Below, piece by piece: positions 57,719-64,000 of a stretch of DNA of 64,000 bases (its first letter is position 1; each line of letters begins with the position of its first letter). A program made the position numbers and the translations under genes. The notes under the pieces are model-generated. The model saw only the letters and a list, made by a program, of their open reading frames with translations. It made no database searches and had not been told where the DNA came from. This stretch comes from Mycobacterium sp. (GTDB lineage: Bacteria; Actinomycetota; Actinomycetes; Mycobacteriales; Mycobacteriaceae): positions 1 to 64,000 of the forward strand of contig RXJD01000101.1 of the NCBI GenBank assembly GCA_003987775.1, written 5' to 3'.

Positions 57719-58696
57719 ATGGATGTGAAACGGGTTGCCGGTGCGGCGGCGATGGCGGTAGGCCTCAGCTTCGCCGCGGTGCTCCTGGATTCCGGGCTCG
57801 CGAACTCCGCCCCGCTGGGACCGGTGCCATTGGCGCCAGACACACCGGGCCCGGCAACCACCGTTGCGCCGGCGCCACAGACCACCGTGGCTCCAGCCAC
57901 GACGGCCGCGCCGGCCACCACGGCGGCGCCGGCCACCACCGCGCCGCAAGCCACAACCGCTGCGCCGGCCACTACCGCGCCCCCGGCCACCACCACGCTG
58001 CCGGCCACCACCGCGGCACCGGCCACGACGACGCCGCCGGCCGCGACCACGACGGTGCCTGCCACGACGACGCCGTCGGCCTCGCTGACCACGACGTCGA
58101 CCAGCGTGCAAACCACCACGACGGCGAGTGGGCAGACGACCACCACAACTTCCGGTCAGACGACGACGAGCGGGCAGACCACGACGCCCGCCGGCCAGAG
58201 TTCGACTTCGAGTTCGGGTACCACCACCGCTGCCGGGCAGACCACCACCACCACCAGCGCCGCGCAGATCCAGATCAACGTGATCATCAACGCGCCGCCC
58301 ACCCAACCGCCGCACCCGCCCTTCATTCCGTGGGAGAACCTGGTGCGGGCGAGCAGCCAGTTCGGCGGTCCGACCGATCTGCCTGCAGGCTTCGCCTATC
58401 CGGGCAGGGGCGCGCCGCCACCGCCACCGCTGCGCGGCTACCGCTGGAACGACGGCTCGGCCCCCGGCTACCCGCCGCCGAACTGGGAAGGCCCGCCACC
58501 TCCCGGGGGCTGGAACGGTCCACCGCCCCCCGGCGGCTGGAACCGTCCGTGGGACGGGCCGGCGCGCGACGTGAACTACGGGCGCAACGACTTCGGCCAG
58601 TTCAACTACAACACCTTCACCGTCCTTCCCGTGTTCAACTGGCAGTACGGCGGTTGGGGATACTGGTTCTTCGGAGTGTGGGTCCCGCTGTACTGA
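57719..58696 (+). CDS. Secreted Thr/Ala/Pro-rich protein with aromatic C-terminus
   Basis: A 325-residue exported protein. The signal peptide is MDVKRVAGAAAMAVGLSFAA and onward, with likely cleavage near ANSA. Residues 45-200 are low-complexity ATTAAP, then TTTSGQTTT repeats that are good candidates for mannosylation. A Pro/Gly region with PPPPGGWN repeats follows. The last 30 residues are rich in Trp, Tyr and Phe (FNWQYGGWGYWFFGVWVPLY). This layout suggests a cell-wall-spanning stalk with an aromatic tip or membrane-binding end. The ATG behind GAGAAGGG is chosen over a GTG 15 codons upstream that overlaps the preceding lipoprotein stop. No family function is known to me. Confidence 0.78.
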   Translation: MDVKRVAGAAAMAVGLSFAAVLLDSGLANSAPLGPVPLAPDTPGPATTVAPAPQTTVAPATTAAPATTAAPATTAPQATTAAPATTAPPATTTLPATTAAPATTTPPAATTTVPATTTPSASLTTTSTSVQTTTTASGQTTTTTSGQTTTSGQTTTPAGQSSTSSSGTTTAAGQTTTTTSAAQIQINVIINAPPTQPPHPPFIPWENLVRASSQFGGPTDLPAGFAYPGRGAPPPPPLRGYRWNDGSAPGYPPPNWEGPPPPGGWNGPPPPGGWNRPWDGPARDVNYGRNDFGQFNYNTFTVLPVFNWQYGGWGYWFFGVWVPLY

Positions 58697-58883
58697 GGCG
58701 GCATCCTGCGGCTTTATGGTTGTGCCAGAAGGGTTTTGGTCCGGCTTCAGCGTCATGCGCCGGGCGGCAGGCCGTTGCTGTGCCGAATCCGGTCGCGGCA
58801 CGACCTGAAATCCGCGGGTCCGCGGCGCCTACTTTGGGCTACGGTCACAATCACCGGTGATACCGCCAGTGAAGGAGTAGCCC

Positions 58884-60353
58884 GTGAGCAAGACCGCCCG
58901 GCGGCTGGGTCCGCAAGACATGCTGTTCCTCTACGGCGAGACTTCCAGCACGATGATGCACGTCGGTGGGCTCATGCCGTTCACCCCGCCGCCCGATGCA
59001 CCCCGCGACTTCCTGCGCCAGCTCGTTGACGAGAGCAAGGCCAATGACGTCGTCGAGCCGTGGAACCTGAAGCTCAGCCATCCGGACCTGCTGCTGAGTC
59101 CGATCCAGTCCTGGGTGTACGACGACAAGTTCGACCTGGACTACCACGTCCGGCGCTCGGCGCTGGCCAGTCCCGGCGACGAGCGTGAACTCGGAATCCT
59201 GGTGTCGCGCTTGCACAGTAATGCGCTGGACCTGCGCCGTCCGCCATGGGAAATGCATTTCATCGAGGGCCTCGAAGGCGGACGGTTCGCAATCTACGTC
59301 AAGATGCACCACGCGCTGATCGACGGCTATACCGGGCAGAAGATGCTGGCCCGCAGCCTGTCGACCGACCCGCATGACACCACCCACCCACTGTTCTTCA
59401 ACATCCCGACGCCCGGCCGGGTCTCGGCGGTGAAGGAAGAGTCCGGCGGCGGTATCGCGGGCGGTCTGCTCAACAGTCTCGGTGGTGTGGTCAGCAACCT
59501 CGGCGGGATGGTCAGCGGAGTGGGCAGCGCGCTCGGCTCGGTGGCGGGCGCGGGACGGTCCACTTTCGATCTCACCAAGGCGCTGATCAACACGCAGCTA
59601 CGCAGCGACAACGAGTACCGCAACCTGATCGGCTCGGTGCAGGCGCCGCACAGCATCCTCAACACCCGGATCAGCCGCAACCGCCGCTTCGCCACTCAGC
59701 AGTATGAGCTCGATCGTCTGAAAAAGATTGGTGCTGCCAATGATTCGACGGTCAACGATGTCGCGCTGGCGATCTGTGGTGGCAGTCTGCGGCGCTTCCT
59801 CGACGAGCTGGGCGAGTTACCCGAGAAGTCGCTGATCGCGATGTTGCCGGTGAACGTGCGCCCGAAAGACGACGAGGGCGGCGGCAACGCCGTCGCCGCC
59901 ATCCTGGGTTCGCTGGGCACCGACATCGCCGACCCGCTGGAGCGGTTGGCGGTGGTCACCGCGACGACGCGAATGGCCAAGGCCGAATTGGCGAAGATGA
60001 ACCGGGACGCGATCCTGGCCTACACCGCGGCATTGATGGCGCCGTTCACCATGCAGCTGGCCAGCGCGCTCAGCGGGGTGAAAACGCCCCTGCCGCATGC
60101 CTTCAACCTCTGCGTGAGCAATGTGCCCGGCCCGCAGGACGTGCTCTACCTCCGGGGCAGCCGCATGGAGGCGTCCTACCCGGTCTCGCTCGTCGCGCAC
60201 AGCCAGGCGCTCAACATCACCCTGCAGAGCTATGCGAGCACGCTGAACTTCGGTTTCATCGGCTGCCGCGACACGCTGCCTCACCTGCAGCGACTGGCCG
60301 TCTATACCGGCGAGGCGCTCGACGAATTGGAGGACGCCAGCTCCGGCGCGTGA
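58884..60353 (+). CDS. WS/DGAT acyltransferase (Rv3480c type)
   Basis: A 489-residue wax ester synthase/diacylglycerol acyltransferase. The catalytic HHALIDG motif is at residues 142-148 (His143 and Asp147 conserved). The C-terminal SNVPGPQDVLYLRG is the second family signature. It begins with the typical RRLGPQDMLFLYGETSSTMMH. A Gly/Val-rich stretch (about 190-232) forms the usual linker. It makes triacylglycerol or wax esters from acyl-CoA at the membrane. The GTG start follows GAAGGAG. M. tuberculosis has its homologue beside the patatin-like gene; here about 6.5 kb of other genes separate them. The next gene, an enoyl-CoA hydratase, starts 3 bp after the stop. Confidence 0.92.
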   Translation: MSKTARRLGPQDMLFLYGETSSTMMHVGGLMPFTPPPDAPRDFLRQLVDESKANDVVEPWNLKLSHPDLLLSPIQSWVYDDKFDLDYHVRRSALASPGDERELGILVSRLHSNALDLRRPPWEMHFIEGLEGGRFAIYVKMHHALIDGYTGQKMLARSLSTDPHDTTHPLFFNIPTPGRVSAVKEESGGGIAGGLLNSLGGVVSNLGGMVSGVGSALGSVAGAGRSTFDLTKALINTQLRSDNEYRNLIGSVQAPHSILNTRISRNRRFATQQYELDRLKKIGAANDSTVNDVALAICGGSLRRFLDELGELPEKSLIAMLPVNVRPKDDEGGGNAVAAILGSLGTDIADPLERLAVVTATTRMAKAELAKMNRDAILAYTAALMAPFTMQLASALSGVKTPLPHAFNLCVSNVPGPQDVLYLRGSRMEASYPVSLVAHSQALNITLQSYASTLNFGFIGCRDTLPHLQRLAVYTGEALDELEDASSGA

Positions 60354-60355
60354 CC

Positions 60356-61129
60356 ATGACGGAAACCAGCTACGTCCGGCTCAGTCACGACGGCGGCGTG
60401 TCCACCATCGAGCTGATCAACTCGAGAACGCTGAATATCATTGGCAGCCCGGCGATTTCGGAACTCACCGAAGCGCTGCAAACGGTCGGGCAGGACAGTG
60501 ACGTGCGCGTGGTGGTGTTGCGCGGCGCGGGGGAGAAGGCGTTCATCGGCGGCGCCGACATCAACGAGATGGTTCAGCTCGACCAGGACAGCGGCAAGGT
60601 GTTCATCCGCCGGCTCGCCGGTCTGTGCGAGGCGATTCGCGAATGCCCCGTTCCGGTGATCGCCCGGCTCGCGGGCTGGTGTCTCGGTGGCGGTTTGGAA
60701 GTCGCGATGTCCTGCGACCTGCGGATCGCCGAATCCGGCGCCAGGTTCGGCATGCCCGAGGTTGCCGTCGGAATCCCGTCGGTGATCCATGCGGCACTGA
60801 TGCCGGCACTGATCGGAGCCGGGCACTCAGCGTGGATGCTGCTCACCGGCGAGACGATCGACGCCGCCACGGCGCTGGCCTGGGGTCTGGTTCACGAGGC
60901 CGTTGCGCCTGATGCGCTCGATGCCCGTATCGCCCAGCTCACAACAAGACTCAGCGGATTCGGCCCGGCCGCGGTCCGGCAGCAGAAGCGGCTGCTGAAC
61001 AAGTGGTTCGACATGTCGGTGCACGCAGCGGTCGAAGACAGCGTTGAAGAGTTCGGGACGGCGTTCCTCAGCGGCGAACCGCAGCGGCACATGCAGGCGT
61101 TTCTTGACCGGAAAAGCCGAAAAACGTAA
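60356..61129 (+). CDS. Enoyl-CoA hydratase/isomerase family protein
   Basis: A 257-residue crotonase. The first oxyanion loop is GEKAFIGGADINEM (about residues 60-73), and LAGWCLGGGLEVAMSCDLRIA (about 102-122) contains the second oxyanion Gly and Glu112. The later FGMPEVAVGIPSVIHAALMP occupies the place of the second catalytic Glu with Ile/Pro, so hydratase activity is not certain. The ATG is preferred to a GTG two codons earlier that overlaps the acyltransferase stop. Tight linkage to the WS/DGAT gene suggests a shared role in acyl-CoA turnover. The substrate is unknown. Confidence 0.88.
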   Translation: MTETSYVRLSHDGGVSTIELINSRTLNIIGSPAISELTEALQTVGQDSDVRVVVLRGAGEKAFIGGADINEMVQLDQDSGKVFIRRLAGLCEAIRECPVPVIARLAGWCLGGGLEVAMSCDLRIAESGARFGMPEVAVGIPSVIHAALMPALIGAGHSAWMLLTGETIDAATALAWGLVHEAVAPDALDARIAQLTTRLSGFGPAAVRQQKRLLNKWFDMSVHAAVEDSVEEFGTAFLSGEPQRHMQAFLDRKSRKT

Positions 61130-61236
61130 TCGCAATCGCGTGCTCACGGATTGTTCACCCAATTCTCGGATATGCGCTCATTTCGCGGCGCGGGGCGCGA
61201 TGATGACCAAAAGCGCGATACCAACGAGGGTGGGCG

Positions 61237-62955
61237 ATGTCATATGTGACCACGGCGCCGGGCTTGTTGACGACGGCGGCGACGGATTTGGCACAGATCG
61301 GCGAGGCACTGCGGGCCGGGAATTTTGGGGCGATGTTGCCGACGACCGAGCTGGCGGCGGCCGCCGCTGACGAGGTATCGGCGGCCATCGCGGCGTTGTT
61401 CGGCACGCACGGCCTGAAGTACCAGGCGGCGGCGGTTCAGGCGGCGTCGTACTACGAGCAGTTCCTGCAGAACCTGGGCGTCGCCGCGACGTCGTACACG
61501 GGTGCGGAGGCCGCGGCCGCCGACGCACTGGGTGCCCTGGATTCGGTTGTCGCGAACGGGTTTCAAACCCTCTACGGTCCGATCCACACCGCCGGCGACC
61601 TGTGGATAGCCAGCCCGCTGGGGCAGACGCTGGACCCGGTCATCAACGCGCCCACCACCTTGCTGTTCGGCCGCGGGTTGATCGGCCACGGCGCCCCGGG
61701 CACCGCGGCCCATCCCACCGGCGGGAACGGCGGAATCCTGTTCGGTGACGGCGGCACAGGTTATTCCCCGACAGCGGGCAATGTGGCAGGCGGCAATGGC
61801 GGCAATGCCGGCTTCATCGGCAACGGCGGTGCCGGCGGTGTCGGGTTCGGCACCGGGGCGGGCGGTACGGGCGGTGTCGGCGGCTGGCTGATGGGCAACG
61901 GCGGTCTCGGTGGCGCAGGTGCGACCGGAGGCAGTGGCGGGCAGGCGTTGTTCTTCGGCAATGGCGGCGCCGCCGCACCCGGCGGGTTTGCCGGCCGTGG
62001 CGGGTTGTTCGTTGGCGTGTCGGGCACCGGTGCGCTGCCGACCGCCGGGCCGGGCACGCTCATCCAGATCGACTTCGTGCGCCATGCTCAGTCGATCGCC
62101 AACGCGCAGGGCTGGATCGACACCGCGGTCCCGGGCGTGTCTCTCACCGCCCTGGGTCAGCAGCAGGCTCAGGCGATCGCGAATGTCCTTCAACCGCAAG
62201 CAAATTACGCCGGGATCTTCTCCTCCGAGTTGCTGCGCACACAGCAGACGGCGAGTTATCTGACCGCGAACCCGCAGATACTTGCCGGCCTGAACGAGAT
62301 CAACGCCGGCATTTACGAGGGCCTCCCGCAGATCAGCCCCGCGGGCATCCTCTACCTGATGGGCCCCATCGCCTGGACGCTCGGCTTCCCCTTGATGCCG
62401 ATGCTGGCGCCGGGTTCCACCGACATCAACGGCATCGTGTTCAACAATGCCTTCAATCAATCGATGCAGACGATGTACAACACCGCGATGGCCAACCCGA
62501 TCGTCTCCCCGGTGACAGGTCACATCACCGACGTGGCCTACTCGAGCGCCTTCACGATCGAGGTCGGCACACTGATGAACGTCAACAACCCGAACCCTTT
62601 ACTGCTGCTCACCCATCAGCTCAACAACACCAGTGTCGTTGTCGTGCAGGGTGATCCGCAGGGCGGTTGGAACCTGGTCAGCTGGGACGGTGTGCCCGTG
62701 GGGCCGGCGAACCTGCCGACCAAGCTGTTCGTCGACGTCCGCAACCTGATCGTGCCCCCGCAGGTCGCGGTGTGGAATGCGGTGGGGGGCCTGCTCTCCG
62801 GCGACCCGACCACGTTCGCTATCGCGCTGCGTGACGGTATCGAAAGCGTCGGGACCGCAACGGCGAACTTCCCGCTGGCGGTGGCCGAGGACTTCATCGA
62901 CTCGTTGACCCACCCCAGCATCAGCGGCCTGACGGGGCTACCGGTCCCGGTGTGA
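61237..62955 (+). CDS. PE_PGRS protein with C-terminal histidine phosphatase domain
   Basis: A 572-residue protein. The PE domain (residues 1-98, MSYVTTAPGLLTTAATDLAQ) has the export motif YTGAE at 87-91. A linker with FGRGLIGHGAPGT leads into a short PGRS segment (about 160-262). Residues 272-500 are a histidine phosphatase (phosphoglycerate-mutase fold) domain. The catalytic His283 is in FVRHAQS, Arg334 in ELLRTQQTA, Glu361 in AGIYEG, and a distal His460 in LLTHQLNN. The usual RHG is RHA here. M. tuberculosis PE_PGRS11 has the same architecture and reported phosphoglycerate mutase activity. This copy is probably its relative, acting on the outside of the cell after type VII export. It is transcribed alone. 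Confidence 0.9.
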   Translation: MSYVTTAPGLLTTAATDLAQIGEALRAGNFGAMLPTTELAAAAADEVSAAIAALFGTHGLKYQAAAVQAASYYEQFLQNLGVAATSYTGAEAAAADALGALDSVVANGFQTLYGPIHTAGDLWIASPLGQTLDPVINAPTTLLFGRGLIGHGAPGTAAHPTGGNGGILFGDGGTGYSPTAGNVAGGNGGNAGFIGNGGAGGVGFGTGAGGTGGVGGWLMGNGGLGGAGATGGSGGQALFFGNGGAAAPGGFAGRGGLFVGVSGTGALPTAGPGTLIQIDFVRHAQSIANAQGWIDTAVPGVSLTALGQQQAQAIANVLQPQANYAGIFSSELLRTQQTASYLTANPQILAGLNEINAGIYEGLPQISPAGILYLMGPIAWTLGFPLMPMLAPGSTDINGIVFNNAFNQSMQTMYNTAMANPIVSPVTGHITDVAYSSAFTIEVGTLMNVNNPNPLLLLTHQLNNTSVVVVQGDPQGGWNLVSWDGVPVGPANLPTKLFVDVRNLIVPPQVAVWNAVGGLLSGDPTTFAIALRDGIESVGTATANFPLAVAEDFIDSLTHPSISGLTGLPVPV

Positions 62956-62960
62956 AATGT

Positions 62961-63020
62961 GTTGGGGCTCGGTCCGTTGGGGCTCAGTCCGTTCGGGCTC
63001 GGTCCGTTGGGGCTCAGTCC
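62961..63020. repeat. Four tandem 15-bp units at the 3' ends of two convergent genes
   Basis: The unit GTTGGGGCTCGGTCC is repeated four times with alternating single changes (CGGTCC/CAGTCC), so units 1/3 and 2/4 match best and the real period may be 30 bp. The array starts 6 bp after the PE_PGRS-phosphatase stop and covers the stop codon of the opposing kinase gene. It has no clear hairpin and looks like a minisatellite. Confidence 0.85.
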
Positions 63021-64000
63021 CTGATCCGGGTGAACACCTGATCGTAGGGGCCGCCCTTGCATGCGCTGCCCGTGACGTCCTCCATGCCGTGGCCGGACAG
63101 CGACGTGATCGGGTCCTGGGCCGGCTTGGGCAGCGGGAACACGCCGGTCATCCGGACGCGACTCGTTCCGCCGACCGGACAGGGGGCGTCCTCCTCGGAG
63201 TTCTCCGTCCACGCGTTGTTGGCAAAGATGAACAGTTGATGGTCGGTGAAGTCGGTCAGCACGAAGCGGCTCAGGCAGCGGTCCCCGGCGCGCAGGCAGA
63301 ACGTGTCCACGCTGAAGTCCTGGTCACCCAGCTTGGGTTGGCCGTTTGCCGTCGTCACTCGCGAGCGGTAGAAGCCGCGCAATCCCAATGCCGGTGATGC
63401 CACCCGCGCCGGCAGCCCCGCCGGGTCGGGCAGGCTGGCGATGTCGGCGTCACCCGTCCGGCTGAACGTCACACTGCGTTTGCTGTAGCACTTGACGGAG
63501 TCGTCGATCCATTCACCGGCCAGGCTGCCGTCCGGGCGCGGCAGCAGATAGATCCAGTGCCACTCTTCGATGTCCTCGTTGCCGCATCGTTCGGTATCCA
63601 GCGCGACCGCGATCCAGCGTCCGTTGATGTCGTCGAAGACCAGATTGGTTGGGTGCTTGAAGGATCCCGAACTCCTCGCCGCGGTTGCCACGCATCCCTT
63701 GGGGCCGCATTCTGACCGCAGTTTCCACGTTTCCTGGCCGGCCGGCTCCATGCCGGGTTCCGGCTTACCGTTCAGGCCGATGCTGGGCCCGAAACTGAGG
63801 GTGTAGGTGCCGGTGATGGGTCCCGAGTTTGCCTGCGGAGTACTGGAGGTACCGGACTTCTTGTCCGGGATCAACGCGAGGCCGGCGACGAGGGCGATCA
63901 CCGCGATGACCGCCGCGATACCGCTTGCCAGCAGGATGCGTCGACGCTTGGGGTTCGAGGACCTGTTAGAGGGTGCGCTTGCGCTGCCGAGCGGGCGGGC
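63014..64000 (-). CDS. Receptor Ser/Thr kinase, C-terminal part (N-terminus off window)
   Basis: The visible 328 codons contain a basic juxtamembrane end (SNPKRRRILLA), one transmembrane helix (about 24 residues, IAAVIAVIALVAGLALI) and an extracellular domain of about 270 residues. This domain aligns along its length with that of the complete kinase at 52500-54719. Shared blocks include TGTYTLSFGP, PAGQETWKLRS, CVATAARS, VFDDINGRWIAVAL, CYSKRSVTFSRTGDADI, GDRCLSRFV, PCPVGGTSRV and SACKGGPYD. The kinase domain is presumed to lie beyond the right edge. The open frame continues to the last base. The sensor ligand is unknown. Confidence 0.85.
   Translation of the reverse strand, partial: ARPLGSASAPSNRSSNPKRRRILLASGIAAVIAVIALVAGLALIPDKKSGTSSTPQANSGPITGTYTLSFGPSIGLNGKPEPGMEPAGQETWKLRSECGPKGCVATAARSSGSFKHPTNLVFDDINGRWIAVALDTERCGNEDIEEWHWIYLLPRPDGSLAGEWIDDSVKCYSKRSVTFSRTGDADIASLPDPAGLPARVASPALGLRGFYRSRVTTANGQPKLGDQDFSVDTFCLRAGDRCLSRFVLTDFTDHQLFIFANNAWTENSEEDAPCPVGGTSRVRMTGVFPLPKPAQDPITSLSGHGMEDVTGSACKGGPYDQVFTRIRD

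Noticed and set aside
1..64000. tRNA, rRNA, insertion sequences, integrases or toxin-antitoxin genes
   Set aside because: No cloverleaf, ribosomal sequence, transposase, integrase or recognisable toxin-antitoxin pair was seen on reading either strand. A dedicated covariance-model search could not be run.

Overview
The window is high-GC DNA from a slow-growing Mycobacterium that carries PE_PGRS genes. The evidence is three very large PE_PGRS genes, a complete mce4 operon with its cholesterol side-chain neighbours, and gene order close to the M. tuberculosis Rv3514-Rv3479 segment read in reverse. A relative of the M. marinum / M. kansasii / M. tuberculosis group is the best guess. The exact species cannot be read from the sequence. 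Orthologue names rest on remembered protein families and synteny, not on a database search.

Region 1 (1-20.2 kb) holds three minus-strand PE_PGRS genes. One runs off the left edge, one encodes 2659 residues and one encodes 1398. Between them lie a plus-strand fructosamine-kinase-like gene and a two-gene unit of an amidohydrolase and ilvX. The giant PE_PGRS gene contains a 594-bp (198-codon) higher-order tandem repeat of about ten units. The partial gene has a different 348-bp period. All three share an ATA(A/C)GATCC element 55-70 bp upstream of the start.

Region 2 (20.3-36.2 kb) is a sterol locus. fadD17-fadE27-fadE26 lie on the minus strand. They diverge from fdxD, hsd4A and the mce4 operon (yrbE4A, yrbE4B, mce4A-D, lprN, mce4F and two Mce-associated genes). 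KstR-type operators are visible in the fadE26/fdxD gap, upstream of yrbE4A, and upstream of a short-chain dehydrogenase at 39.6 kb. yrbE4A has an in-frame TGA at codon 47, which would inactivate or truncate one permease of the cholesterol importer unless it is read through or is a sequence error.

Region 3 (36.2-44.7 kb) contains a secreted protein, otsA with a 54-residue gene coupled ahead of it, and an enoyl-CoA hydratase. It also has two short-chain dehydrogenases, a PE protein fused to a cellulose-binding module and a GH12 cellulase domain, and cpsA.

Region 4 (44.7-64 kb) is mostly envelope-related. It holds membrane and secreted proteins, a TDT/SLAC1-type transporter, a GAP-like membrane protein and a 1100-residue patatin-like membrane protein. 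Two receptor Ser/Thr kinases share an extracellular domain; one is cut by the right edge. Also present are a small DNA-binding protein, an alpha/beta hydrolase, an LpqH-like lipoprotein, a Thr/Pro-rich secreted protein, a WS/DGAT acyltransferase, an enoyl-CoA hydratase, and a PE_PGRS protein with a histidine-phosphatase domain. No tRNA, rRNA, CRISPR array, integrase or insertion sequence was seen.
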